Source of the DNA: Chthoniobacterales bacterium
Lineage (GTDB): Bacteria > Verrucomicrobiota > Verrucomicrobiia > Chthoniobacterales > UBA6821
Assembly (NCBI GenBank): GCA_021733705.1
Contig: JAIPKF010000014.1
Location: 1 to 16,294, forward strand
Direction of reading: 5' to 3'
DNA: 16,294 nt
Part shown: piece after piece, positions 7,705 to 16,066 of the stretch
Numbering within the stretch: the stretch's first letter is position 1
Layout of the letters: every line of letters starts with the position of its first letter
The notes under the pieces: generated by a model
Told to the model about the DNA's origin: nothing
Databases searched by the model: none
The model's input: only the letters and a program-made list of their open reading frames with translations
Translations under genes and position numbers: made by a program

Positions 7705-9354
7705 ATGCCATTACAAGTATCTCAACTCTCAGAACGTCCTTCTTGGAAAGCACTCAAGGCACATCGGTCGTTATTTGATGAAAAAAATATAAAAGAGCTT
7801 TTTGCTGAAGATCCACAGCGAGGAGAAAAAATGAACTTAAATGCAGCAGGCCTTTTTCTCGATTTTTCTAAAAATAGGATTACAGAAAAGACATTAGAAC
7901 TCCTTCTAAAGTTGGCAGAGGAATCAGGTTTACGTGAACGGATTGATTCGATGTTTCGCGGTGATAAGATTAATATTTCTGAAAATCGATCGGTTCTTCA
8001 CGTTGCTCTTCGCACACCAAAAAATGAAAAAATTATTGTAGATGGGGAAGATGTTGTTCCTAAAGTCCACGAAGTCCTTGAAAAAATGGCTTCTTTTGCA
8101 GACAGCGTTCGCTCAGGTGAGTGGAAGGGCTATAGTGGAAAACGGATTAAAAATATCATTAATATTGGGATTGGTGGATCCGATCTTGGACCAGTGATGG
8201 CTTATGAGGCCCTTCGTTACTACAGCGAGCGCTCTATGACATTTCGTTTTGTTTCTAATGTTGATAGTACAGATTTTGTAGAAGCAACCCGGGATCTTGA
8301 TCCCTCAGAAACGCTTTTTATTGTCTCTTCTAAAACTTTTGGAACTTTAGAAACCTTGAATAATGCTCATAGTGCTCGTGATTGGCTAGTAAGAGGCTTT
8401 GGAGATGATCAGAAAGCAGTCGCAAAACATTTTGTAGCAGTTTCTACAAATGCAGAAAAAGTAGCAGCATTTGGAATCGATACACAAAATATGTTTGGAT
8501 TCTGGGATTGGGTCGGTGGACGTTATTCAATGGACTCAGCTATTGGACTTTCGACCATGCTTGCCATTGGACCTAAACACTTCAATGCGATGCTCGCTGG
8601 TTTTCATGAAATAGATGAGCATTTTCGCACAGCTCCTTTTGAGAAAAACCTTCCAGTGATCTTGGGACTCCTTTCCATCTGGTACAACGATTTTTTTGAT
8701 GCCCAGACAGTAGCTGTTCTTCCCTATGATCAATACTTGAAACGCTTTCCAGCTTACTTGCAACAACTGACCATGGAAAGCAATGGAAAGCATGTTACCT
8801 TGGATGGAAAGAAAGTTGATACCCAAACAGGACCGATCTATTGGGGTGAACCAGGGACAAACGGTCAACATTCTTTTTATCAATTGATCCATCAAGGAAC
8901 CAGGTTGATCCCGTGCGACTTTATCACTTTTTACAAATCACTCAACCCTCTTGGTAGGCACCATGATCTTTTGGTTTCTAACGTTTTTGCTCAGGCAGAA
9001 GCACTCGCTTTTGGAAAAACCAAAGAACAAGTTCAAGCAGAGGGAACTCCTGATGCTCTCGTACCTCATCGCGTTTTCGAAGGAAATCGACCTTCCAACA
9101 TACTTCTTGCCGACTTACTTACTCCAGAGACACTTGGAAAATTAGTTGCCCTCTATGAACATAATGTCTTCACTCAGGGGGCTATTTGGGGTATCGATTC
9201 TTTCGATCAATGGGGAGTTGAACTTGGTAAGATTTTAGCACAAAAAATTATTCCAGAATTAGATGGTCCAACTACTCCTATTTTAAAACACGATAGTTCT
9301 ACAAACCATCTCATCTCACTTTATCGAGAAAAAAAAATCAGCTCTCATGAGTAA
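7705..9354 (+). CDS. pgi: Glucose-6-phosphate isomerase
   Basis: This interconverts glucose 6-phosphate and fructose 6-phosphate. The 549-residue length matches the classical (E. coli/eukaryotic-type) family. Motifs appear in order: INIGIGGSDLGPVMAYEAL (sugar isomerase domain start), SSKTFGTLETLNNA (phosphate loop), FWDWVGGRYSMDSAIG, MESNGK with the catalytic Glu358, GTNGQHSFYQLIHQGT with His389, and FDQWGVELGK with Lys509. These correspond to E. coli Glu355, His386 and Lys514. All key residues are present. No Shine-Dalgarno-like sequence precedes the ATG. The stop overlaps the rpe start by 8 bases, which suggests translational coupling. In this cluster it could recycle fructose 6-phosphate from Tal to glucose 6-phosphate for Zwf. 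Confidence 0.97.
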   Translation: MPLQVSQLSERPSWKALKAHRSLFDEKNIKELFAEDPQRGEKMNLNAAGLFLDFSKNRITEKTLELLLKLAEESGLRERIDSMFRGDKINISENRSVLHVALRTPKNEKIIVDGEDVVPKVHEVLEKMASFADSVRSGEWKGYSGKRIKNIINIGIGGSDLGPVMAYEALRYYSERSMTFRFVSNVDSTDFVEATRDLDPSETLFIVSSKTFGTLETLNNAHSARDWLVRGFGDDQKAVAKHFVAVSTNAEKVAAFGIDTQNMFGFWDWVGGRYSMDSAIGLSTMLAIGPKHFNAMLAGFHEIDEHFRTAPFEKNLPVILGLLSIWYNDFFDAQTVAVLPYDQYLKRFPAYLQQLTMESNGKHVTLDGKKVDTQTGPIYWGEPGTNGQHSFYQLIHQGTRLIPCDFITFYKSLNPLGRHHDLLVSNVFAQAEALAFGKTKEQVQAEGTPDALVPHRVFEGNRPSNILLADLLTPETLGKLVALYEHNVFTQGAIWGIDSFDQWGVELGKILAQKIIPELDGPTTPILKHDSSTNHLISLYREKKISSHE

Positions 9355-10009
9355 TAAACTTGCTCCATCGATTCTAGCTGCTGATTTTGCGAATTTGGGA
9401 AATCAGGTTAAAGCTGTTGTAGAGGCAGGAGCCGACCGTATCCATATTGATGTCATGGATGGGCATTTTGTCCCCAATCTTTCGATGGGAGAACCGATTG
9501 TGCGATCGTTACGGCCTGTTACAAAACTCCCTTTTGAGGTACATTTGATGATCACTAATCCAGACCTCTTCTTAGAAGAATTCGCAGCAGCAGGAGCTGA
9601 CACTTTTATTATTCATTACGAAGGAAATAATAACCTGCATCGCACCGTTCAGAAAGCAAAGTTATTGGGGAAAAAAATTGGCGTAGCCATTAATCCAGCC
9701 ACCCCTGCCTCACTTTTAGAAACAATACTCCCTGAACTAGATTTGGTGCTCATCATGACGGTCAATCCTGGTTTTGGAAGTCAGCATTTTTTACCACTCA
9801 CCCTCCCTAAGATCACCCAGGTCCAAGCTATGCTTCACCATCAGAGTCTCCATGCTGAAATCGAAGTTGATGGAGGAATCGATGCCACAACTATTCTAAT
9901 GGCTCATCAAGCAGGAGCTACTGTTTTTGTCGCTGGCACTTCTATTTTTAAATCTCCTCTTGGAATTACTAGAGCTATGGAACAGCTCTCCACATCACTA
10001 ACATCCTAA
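9347..10009 (+). CDS. rpe: Ribulose-phosphate 3-epimerase
   Basis: This interconverts ribulose 5-phosphate and xylulose 5-phosphate. The 220-residue TIM barrel has the full family set: APSILAADFANLG with Ser8 at the N-terminus, metal and catalytic residues His33, Asp35 and His66 (HIDVMDGHFVPN and FEVHLM), VNPGFGSQHF in the middle, and EVDGGID with Asp175 near the C-terminus, followed by the phosphate-binding VAGTSIF. The ATG lies within the last codons of pgi (8-base overlap, different frame), so expression is presumably coupled to pgi. The next gene, gnd, which makes its substrate, begins 25 bp downstream. Confidence 0.97.
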   Translation: MSNKLAPSILAADFANLGNQVKAVVEAGADRIHIDVMDGHFVPNLSMGEPIVRSLRPVTKLPFEVHLMITNPDLFLEEFAAAGADTFIIHYEGNNNLHRTVQKAKLLGKKIGVAINPATPASLLETILPELDLVLIMTVNPGFGSQHFLPLTLPKITQVQAMLHHQSLHAEIEVDGGIDATTILMAHQAGATVFVAGTSIFKSPLGITRAMEQLSTSLTS

Positions 10010-10034
10010 ACTAAAAACCGCTACATCTCACAAT

Positions 10035-11069
10035 ATGAATAATCCTAAAACAACAATGCAACTAGGCATGGTCGGACTTGGTCGGATGGGGGCTAACATG
10101 GTCCGCCGTCTTCTTCGCAATGGTCATCACTCTGTTGTCTTTGATAGCTCTGCGGAGGCCGTTGCAGAACTGAGCAAAGAGGGAGCAGCTGGGGCCACCT
10201 CCTTAGCTGATATGGTTTCAAAATTAAACAGCCCACGCGCGATTTGGCTAATGGTTCCAGCAGCTGTGGTTGATGAGACGATTGCAGAATTAATACCTCA
10301 CCTCAGTAAAGATGACATTATCATTGATGGAGGCAATTCTTACTACATTGATGACATTCGTCGTGCTAGCGAACTCTCTTCAAAAGAGATTCACTATGTG
10401 GATGTCGGCACCAGCGGCGGAGTCTGGGGTTTGGAACGCGGTTACTGCATGATGATTGGAGGAGAAAAGCCTATTGTTCAATATTTGGATCCTATTTTTG
10501 CAACATTAGCTCCTGGTGCTGGTGATATTCCAAGGACCAAGGGTCGCCCTCTCAATAAAGGAACAGCAGAGCAAGGATATCTCCATTGTGGACCTAATGG
10601 AGCTGGTCATTTTGTGAAGATGGTTCATAACGGCATTGAATATGCCATTATGGCTGCTTATGCAGAAGGTTTGAGCATTATTAAAAACTCTAATGTCGGG
10701 AAAAAAACGCATGATATTGATGCAGAAACGACACCACTCCGTGATCCCGAGCACTATCAATACGATATGGATCTTCCTGAAATATCTGAGGTATGGCGTC
10801 GTGGAAGTGTGATCGCCTCGTGGTTACTCGACCTAACCGCTGATGCCTTTGCTCAAGATCCTGCCCTCAGTAAGTTTGCAGGTCGTGTTTCTGACTCCGG
10901 AGAAGGGCGTTGGACAATTAAAGCTGCCATTGATGAGGGAACGCCAGCACCAGTTCTCACAACTGCACTTTATGAACGTTTTAGTTCACGTGGAGAAGCC
11001 GACTTCCAAAACAAAATTCTCTCTGCAATGCGCTTTGGCTTTGGAGGACATCTTGAAAAAAAAGATTAA
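10035..11069 (+). CDS. gnd: 6-Phosphogluconate dehydrogenase, short GntZ/YqeC type
   Basis: This oxidatively decarboxylates 6-phosphogluconate to ribulose 5-phosphate. At 344 residues it belongs to the short class, not the roughly 470-residue E. coli Gnd. The Rossmann motif is GLGRMG (14-19). The second strand ends in Asp37 (VVFDSS), where NADP-specific enzymes carry Asn-Arg-Thr, so NAD preference is inferred. IIDGGNSYY, GTSGGVWGLERGYCMMIGG and FVKMVHNGIEY (Lys195, Asn199, Glu202) are the substrate and catalytic motifs, all intact. The C-terminal helical part (EVWRRGSVIASWLLDL and the GEGRW region) is as expected for this class. It follows rpe by 25 bp and is followed by a hairpin with a T-run before zwf. 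No Shine-Dalgarno-like sequence is present. Confidence 0.93.
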   Translation: MNNPKTTMQLGMVGLGRMGANMVRRLLRNGHHSVVFDSSAEAVAELSKEGAAGATSLADMVSKLNSPRAIWLMVPAAVVDETIAELIPHLSKDDIIIDGGNSYYIDDIRRASELSSKEIHYVDVGTSGGVWGLERGYCMMIGGEKPIVQYLDPIFATLAPGAGDIPRTKGRPLNKGTAEQGYLHCGPNGAGHFVKMVHNGIEYAIMAAYAEGLSIIKNSNVGKKTHDIDAETTPLRDPEHYQYDMDLPEISEVWRRGSVIASWLLDLTADAFAQDPALSKFAGRVSDSGEGRWTIKAAIDEGTPAPVLTTALYERFSSRGEADFQNKILSAMRFGFGGHLEKKD

Positions 11070-11081
11070 TAAGTAATTGGA

Positions 11082-11125
11082 CTCACGGGAAGGAATAATT
11101 CCAGGTATACCTGTGAGGTTTTTTT
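11082..11125 (+). terminator. Probable intrinsic terminator after gnd
   Basis: CTCACGGG (11082-11089) pairs with CCTGTGAG (11110-11117) over 8 pairs including one G-U. An inner hairpin, GGAAT (11092-11096) with ATTCC (11098-11102), stacks inside, and seven T follow at 11119-11125. It begins 12 bases after the gnd stop and ends 25 bases before zwf, so it would separate tal-gnd from zwf-glgX transcripts or attenuate read-through. Confidence 0.65.
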
Positions 11126-11150
11126 AGCTTTTGAATTTTAAAAACTATTT

Positions 11151-12521
11151 ATGAAAAATCAACACTCTGATGCCTTAGTCTTTTTTGGTGCGACAGGTGA
11201 TCTCGCCTATAAAAAAATATTTCCATCACTTCAAGCAATGGTCAAGAGAGGTCATCTAGATCTCCCAATTATTGGCGTTGCCAAAGCAGGATGGAACCTA
11301 GAACAACTCAAAGCACGAGCTCAGGATAGTCTTGAGAAGCATGGAGGTCTCGATCCTGATGCGTGGAAAAAACTTTCAAGCCTTCTTCGTTATGTAGATG
11401 GCGATTATAATGACGATTCGACCTATGATTTGCTGCGTCAAGAACTAGGAACTTCGACACATCCAGCTCACTATTTAGCTATTCCACCTCTCCTTTTTGG
11501 ACTTGTTGTTGAGAAGCTGAGTTCTTCGGGGTGTGCTGGAGCTAATGCACGTGTTGTTATAGAGAAACCTTTTGGCACAGATCTTGAATCAGCAAAAAAA
11601 TTAAATACTATTTTACTAAATACATTTGATGAATCACGTATTTTTCGAATTGATCATTATTTGGGAAAACCAGTAGTGCATAATATGCTTTTTTTCAGAT
11701 TTACAAATATGATCCCTGAAGCTCTCTGGAGTCGTGATTATATTGAAAGTATTCAAATTACAATGGCCGAAGATTTCGGTGTCCAAGGAAGGGGGAACTT
11801 TTACGATAAAACGGGAACAATACGTGATGTCATGGAGAATCATCTTTTCCAGCTGCTTACTAACATTCTCATGGAAAAACCTAAAGCTCTCGATAGCGAA
11901 TCGATTCGAGATGAAAAAGTAAAAGTTCTTAAGGCAATACCAGCACTAACAGAGAAAAATATTGTACGAGGTCAATTTAATGGCTATCTCCAAGAACCAG
12001 GTGTTGGTAGCGACTCAAGAACAGAAACATTTGCAGCATTGCAACTCGAGGTGAATTCCCCACGATGGCAGGGAGTCCCTATTTTTTTGAGAGCAGGCAA
12101 AAATCTTCCGGTAGAATGCACTGAAATATTCATTAAATTAAAGCCTGCAAGTCCCTTTTATACGAATTACCAGGTGGGACAAAATCATATTCGTATTCGG
12201 ATTAGCCCAAAAGTGATGATTGCTATCGGTTTGAATTCCGTTAATCCTGACAATGAAACTGAATGCCATCCTGTTGAACTTCTTACGACCCATCATCCAG
12301 ATTCTATTGAAATGACTGCTTACGAGCGCGTCTTAACTGATGCTCTTGCAGGCGATCCAACTCTATTTGCTCGTGAAGACTATGTAGAGGAGGCATGGCG
12401 CATTGTTGACCCGATAATCAAAGCAAATACAACTCTCTATCCCTACGAAATTCATACATGGGGACCCCAAGAAACAGATGCGCACCTTCTTCCAAAGGAA
12501 GGATGGCATAATCCTCAGTAG
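11151..12521 (+). CDS. zwf: Glucose-6-phosphate dehydrogenase
   Basis: This oxidises glucose 6-phosphate to 6-phosphoglucono-1,5-lactone, the entry to the oxidative pentose phosphate pathway. At 456 residues it is shorter than the usual 480-510. The coenzyme motif is GATGDLAYKK (13-22), followed by VIEKPFGTDL. The active-site signature RIDHYLGK (166-173, His169) is intact but is followed by Pro-Val instead of the common Glu. FGVQGRGNFYDKTGTIRD leads to ENHL with the second active-site histidine, His231. ESIRDEKVKVLKAI and the C-terminal GWHNP are typical. The ATG is 25 bases after the gnd terminator. A TAAAAA hexamer lies about where a -10 box for a leaderless transcript would be, but it is a weak match. 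The lactonase gene follows after 90 bp. Confidence 0.95.
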   Translation: MKNQHSDALVFFGATGDLAYKKIFPSLQAMVKRGHLDLPIIGVAKAGWNLEQLKARAQDSLEKHGGLDPDAWKKLSSLLRYVDGDYNDDSTYDLLRQELGTSTHPAHYLAIPPLLFGLVVEKLSSSGCAGANARVVIEKPFGTDLESAKKLNTILLNTFDESRIFRIDHYLGKPVVHNMLFFRFTNMIPEALWSRDYIESIQITMAEDFGVQGRGNFYDKTGTIRDVMENHLFQLLTNILMEKPKALDSESIRDEKVKVLKAIPALTEKNIVRGQFNGYLQEPGVGSDSRTETFAALQLEVNSPRWQGVPIFLRAGKNLPVECTEIFIKLKPASPFYTNYQVGQNHIRIRISPKVMIAIGLNSVNPDNETECHPVELLTTHHPDSIEMTAYERVLTDALAGDPTLFAREDYVEEAWRIVDPIIKANTTLYPYEIHTWGPQETDAHLLPKEGWHNPQ

Positions 12522-12611
12522 ACCTTTACTATTTCCGTTACAACCATGGTCATCACTCCAATTACTCATGATGCATAGTATAGTCAAATTTCTCACTTTT
12601 AAATCCTTGAC

Positions 12612-13769
12612 ATGAATATTGAAGTTTTTCCTGATGATATTACTGTGGCTCGTGAGGCAGCTTGTTTTATTGCTGCTACGGCTCGTGCAGCAGTCGCTGA
12701 GCGAGGTCGTTTTGTGATGGCAGTGAGCGGGGGTAAGACTCCATGGATCATGCTGAGCAATCTCATTAAAGAGGAGGTACCATGGAAAAATGTCCATATA
12801 TTTCAAGTCGATGAACGCATTGCACCTAGCGGATCAGCAGATAGAAACTTAACGCATCTTCAAGAAAGTCTTTTAAGCCACGTTCCGTTGCCTCCTGAAC
12901 AAATAGTTGCAATGCCTGTCGAAGAGATCGATTCTGAAGCTGCTGCGAAAAAATATGCTCATCTCATAGAAAGCACTACTGGGTTCCCTGCCCTTTTTGA
13001 TTTAGTTCATCTTGGACTTGGACCAGATGGCCATACTGCCTCACTCATTCCTAGAGATACTGTTTTAAATGTCATTGATCGAGATGTGGCCATTACTGGG
13101 GTTTATCAAAATCATAAACGGATGACCTTAACATATCCCATCTTGAATCGTTCTCGAAAAATTCTCTGGGTTGTGACAGGAAAAGAAAAAACCGAAGCTC
13201 TATCTCACCTTTTAAATCGTGATGCCTCTATTCCTGGGGGAATAGTTCAGCAAAATCAAGCAACTCTATTTGCAGATGCAGCAGCTTTAGGCTCTTTAGA
13301 TCTCTCCATTTGGAAAAAACATCCACGAACCGTTGGTATCGCCTCAGATCACGGTGGTTTTGAGCTCAAAGAAGAGTTAGTAAAACGACTTCAGTTCTTG
13401 GGATATTGCGTAACAGATTTTGGTGCTCCTGCACTCGTTCCAGATGATGATTACCCTGATTATATCATTCCATTATCGAATGCTCTCTCAAAAGGAGTGA
13501 TTGATCGAGGTATTGCTCTTTGTGGAAGTGGCGTTGGAGTCACTGTCTGTGCTAACAAAGTCAAAGGGGTTCGTGCTGCACTTATTGAAAATCATTTTTC
13601 CGCGAAACAGGGAGTCGAAGATGATCATATTAATCTTCTTTGCATGGGAGGGAGAACCATGGGATTAGAGGTAGCCTGGGATCTCCTTCACACCTTTCTT
13701 CAAAGTAACTACAGTCATGCAGAGAGACATCTACGACGCCTTAGCAAGGTTGATGCTATCTCTCAATAG
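12612..13769 (+). CDS. Fused 6-phosphogluconolactonase and ribose-5-phosphate isomerase B
   Basis: Two enzymes are fused in 385 residues. Residues 1 to about 230 are a complete 6-phosphogluconolactonase (DevB/Pgl type): AVSGGKTP (37-44), VDER (66-69) followed by D-NL, and GLGPDGHTASLIP with the catalytic His141. Residues about 239-385 are RpiB: GIASDHGGFELKEEL (242 on), DFG, then ALCGSGVGVTVCANKVKGVR with Cys304 in the position of the RpiB catalytic cysteine, and INLLCMGGRTMG. The linker is only a few residues (IWKKHP). The protein would hydrolyse phosphogluconolactone and also isomerise ribulose 5-phosphate to ribose 5-phosphate. It lies directly after zwf, whose product it uses. No stop codon or frame break occurs between the domains. 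LacA/LacB identity for the second half is less likely given the pentose phosphate context. Confidence 0.93.
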   Translation: MNIEVFPDDITVAREAACFIAATARAAVAERGRFVMAVSGGKTPWIMLSNLIKEEVPWKNVHIFQVDERIAPSGSADRNLTHLQESLLSHVPLPPEQIVAMPVEEIDSEAAAKKYAHLIESTTGFPALFDLVHLGLGPDGHTASLIPRDTVLNVIDRDVAITGVYQNHKRMTLTYPILNRSRKILWVVTGKEKTEALSHLLNRDASIPGGIVQQNQATLFADAAALGSLDLSIWKKHPRTVGIASDHGGFELKEELVKRLQFLGYCVTDFGAPALVPDDDYPDYIIPLSNALSKGVIDRGIALCGSGVGVTVCANKVKGVRAALIENHFSAKQGVEDDHINLLCMGGRTMGLEVAWDLLHTFLQSNYSHAERHLRRLSKVDAISQ

Positions 13770-13837
13770 AGAAAATTTACTTATTAAGTGTGAGAATTAG
13801 ACTCTGAAAGTTTCAAACATGGCTTGATTATTTAAAA

Positions 13838-13849
13838 TATAATTTTCCA
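13838..13849 (+). promoter_or_regulatory. Perfect -10 box that would give a leaderless glgX transcript
   Basis: TATAAT occupies 13838-13843 in the 80-bp spacer before glgX. With the usual 6 bases between the -10 box and the start of transcription, +1 falls on the A of the glgX ATG at 13850. No clear -35 hexamer is found at 16-18 bases, and no ribosome-binding sequence exists. This is inference from spacing only. Confidence 0.45.
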
Positions 13850-16066
13850 ATGACAGATCGTGCAACCAAGAAGATCAATAGTGAAGCTCTTCGCGAACGA
13901 TCCTGCAATAAACCTAAGGAACTCCACACTAAGAAAGAGTACACTCAGTCATCACAGCTCTTAGCTTCCCAAGTAGCATTTGGGAAGGAGTCAGGAAGAA
14001 GCTTCCCTCTAGGAGCAACCTTATTTAAGCATGGTGTTAACTTCAGCATCTTTTCAAAGCATGCTAAGCAAGCTGAGTTACTACTATTTGAAGATATCGA
14101 GGATACTCATCCATCTCGGGTGATTCAACTCACTTTGCAAAAAAATAGATCCTACCATTATTGGCATATTTTTGTACCGGGTCTTAAAGAAGGACAAATT
14201 TATGCGTGGCGTATGTATGGTCCCTATAATCCCAAGGAGGGACTTCGATTTGACTCTGAAAAAGTTCTGCTTGATCCCTATGGAAAATCTATAGCTATTC
14301 CTTCTTCCCGTTCTCGTAAAGCTGCCGCTTTACCAGGTGATAATTGTGTAACAGCATTAAAAAATGTCGTTGTTCATTCTAAATCTTACGATTGGGAGGG
14401 CGACCTGCCTCCACGTCATCCTTTAAGTAAAACAATTATTTACGAAATGAATGTTGGGACATTCACTAGCAACCCTAACTCTGGGCTCTCTCCTGAAAAA
14501 AGAGGGACCTATTCTGGAGTTATTGAAAAAATCCCCTATTTAAAAGATCTAGGAATCACTGCTGTAGAACTACTCCCTATTTTTGCCTTCGATCCAGAGG
14601 ATGCTCCAGAAGGCCTTTCCAATATATGGGGCTATCAACCCTATGCTTTTTTTGCACCCCATCCTCAATATTCCTCGCAAAAGGAACCACTGGCTGTTTT
14701 AGATGAATTTCGTTCCATGGTGAAAGCACTTCATCGTGCTAATATTGAAGTAATTCTTGATGTTGTTTTTAATCATACAACAGAAGGAGGTATTCATGGC
14801 CCCACCCTCTCCTTCCGTGCTCTTGGAAATGAAACCTATTACATCTTGGGAAAAGATAAAGGAACCTATGCTGACTTTAGTGGTTGTGGAAATACCTTTA
14901 ATGCTAATGAATCCATTGTGCGTCGTCTCATTCTTGACTCTTTACGTTACTGGGTTGAAGAGATGCATGTGGATGGTTTTCGCTTCGACCTTGCCTCTAT
15001 TCTTTCGCGTGACGAATCTGGAAATCCGATGGTTCATCCACCAAGCATCTGGGATATTGAGTCAGACCCTATTTTAGCCGACATTAAATTATTCGCAGAG
15101 GCATGGGATGCTGCTGGACTTTATCAAGTTGGGAATTTTCCTGGTGATTCCTGGAATGAATGGAATGGACGTTTTCGCGATGATGTTCGCTCGTTTATCA
15201 AAGGAGATAACAATATTATTCGATCATTTGCTTATCGCATGACAGGAAGTCCTGATATTTATGAATATGAAGAACGTAGCCCCGGCCAGAGCGTTAATTT
15301 CATCACCTGTCATGATGGTTTTACTCTCAATGATCTCGTTAGCTACAATGAAAAGCACAACGAAGCTAATAAAGAGAATAATTGTGATGGAACAAACAAT
15401 AATTGCAGTTGGAATTGTGGCGTAGAGGGTCCTACGGAGGATCCTGAAATTGAAAAATTACGCAATCGACAAATAAAGAATTTTTTAACAATTCTCTTTT
15501 TTTCTGTAGGAACACCAATGATTTTAGCTGGTGATGAGGTGAGACGTACTCAACAAGGGAATAATAATGCCTATTGTCATGCTGGGAATATAGGATCTTT
15601 TGACTGGTCACTCCTCAAGAAGCATGACACTATTCATCGTTTCACAAAACAACTCATTAATTTTCGTTTAGATCGCAATGACCTTTGTGATACCTACGGA
15701 AAAACTTTAAGAGAACTTCTTATTGAGAGGGCCATCGAATGGCATGGTGTCAAGCTCAATGCTCCTGACCTAGGTAATGAATCTCATACCTTAGCTGCAA
15801 CAATTAGGAATTATGATCAAAAGGTAATGATTCACATCATGATCAATACTTTTTGGGAATCCTTAGAATTTGAAATTCCACTCTGTACTAATTTCTACAC
15901 ACCATGGCGTTGTTGTATTGATACTTTTAGAGAACCACCTCATGACATCCTCCCTTGGAAAGAAGCCCCTTCCATCAATGCAGAAAGTTATTTAGTAGAA
16001 TCCCGCTCCATTGTAATTTTAGTCTCAAAAATGGAAAATGAATCCTTTCTTGAAAGTGAGCATTAA
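13850..16066 (+). CDS. glgX: Glycogen debranching enzyme GlgX
   Basis: GlgX hydrolyses alpha-1,6 branches of phosphorylase-trimmed glycogen. The 738-residue protein has an N-terminal CBM48-like domain starting at FPLGATLFKHGVNFSIFS (about 53-70) and a GH13 barrel. Conserved region I is DVVFNHT (304-310), region II DGFRFDLAS with nucleophile Asp380, region III FAEAWD with acid/base Glu417, and region IV ITCHDG with Asp489. PMILAGDEVRRTQQGNNNAYC is the usual GlgX/TreX segment after the barrel. The first roughly 50 residues are a polar, basic extension beyond the usual family start, and no internal ATG would give a shorter form. The stop codon lies inside the left arm of the 194-bp palindromic element, which supplies the last two codons (Glu-His). 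The gene is 80 bp after the pgl-rpiB fusion. It could supply maltodextrin carbon to the kinase and Pgi upstream in the cluster. Isoamylase/TreX is the closest alternative. Confidence 0.93.
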   Translation: MTDRATKKINSEALRERSCNKPKELHTKKEYTQSSQLLASQVAFGKESGRSFPLGATLFKHGVNFSIFSKHAKQAELLLFEDIEDTHPSRVIQLTLQKNRSYHYWHIFVPGLKEGQIYAWRMYGPYNPKEGLRFDSEKVLLDPYGKSIAIPSSRSRKAAALPGDNCVTALKNVVVHSKSYDWEGDLPPRHPLSKTIIYEMNVGTFTSNPNSGLSPEKRGTYSGVIEKIPYLKDLGITAVELLPIFAFDPEDAPEGLSNIWGYQPYAFFAPHPQYSSQKEPLAVLDEFRSMVKALHRANIEVILDVVFNHTTEGGIHGPTLSFRALGNETYYILGKDKGTYADFSGCGNTFNANESIVRRLILDSLRYWVEEMHVDGFRFDLASILSRDESGNPMVHPPSIWDIESDPILADIKLFAEAWDAAGLYQVGNFPGDSWNEWNGRFRDDVRSFIKGDNNIIRSFAYRMTGSPDIYEYEERSPGQSVNFITCHDGFTLNDLVSYNEKHNEANKENNCDGTNNNCSWNCGVEGPTEDPEIEKLRNRQIKNFLTILFFSVGTPMILAGDEVRRTQQGNNNAYCHAGNIGSFDWSLLKKHDTIHRFTKQLINFRLDRNDLCDTYGKTLRELLIERAIEWHGVKLNAPDLGNESHTLAATIRNYDQKVMIHIMINTFWESLEFEIPLCTNFYTPWRCCIDTFREPPHDILPWKEAPSINAESYLVESRSIVILVSKMENESFLESEH

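Noticed and set aside
5649..9354. Bifunctional Tal-Pgi as in some bacteria
   Set aside because: The two are separate complete genes with a kinase gene between them and clear stop codons.
12363..12806. Minus-strand open frame of 147 codons across the zwf/pgl junction
   Set aside because: It overlaps two well-supported enzymes on the other strand and its translation shows no domain.
13326..13769. LacA/LacB galactose-6-phosphate isomerase for the C-terminal half of the fusion
   Set aside because: A single chain with the RpiB-type cysteine motif, fused to a lactonase in a pentose phosphate cluster, fits RpiB better.
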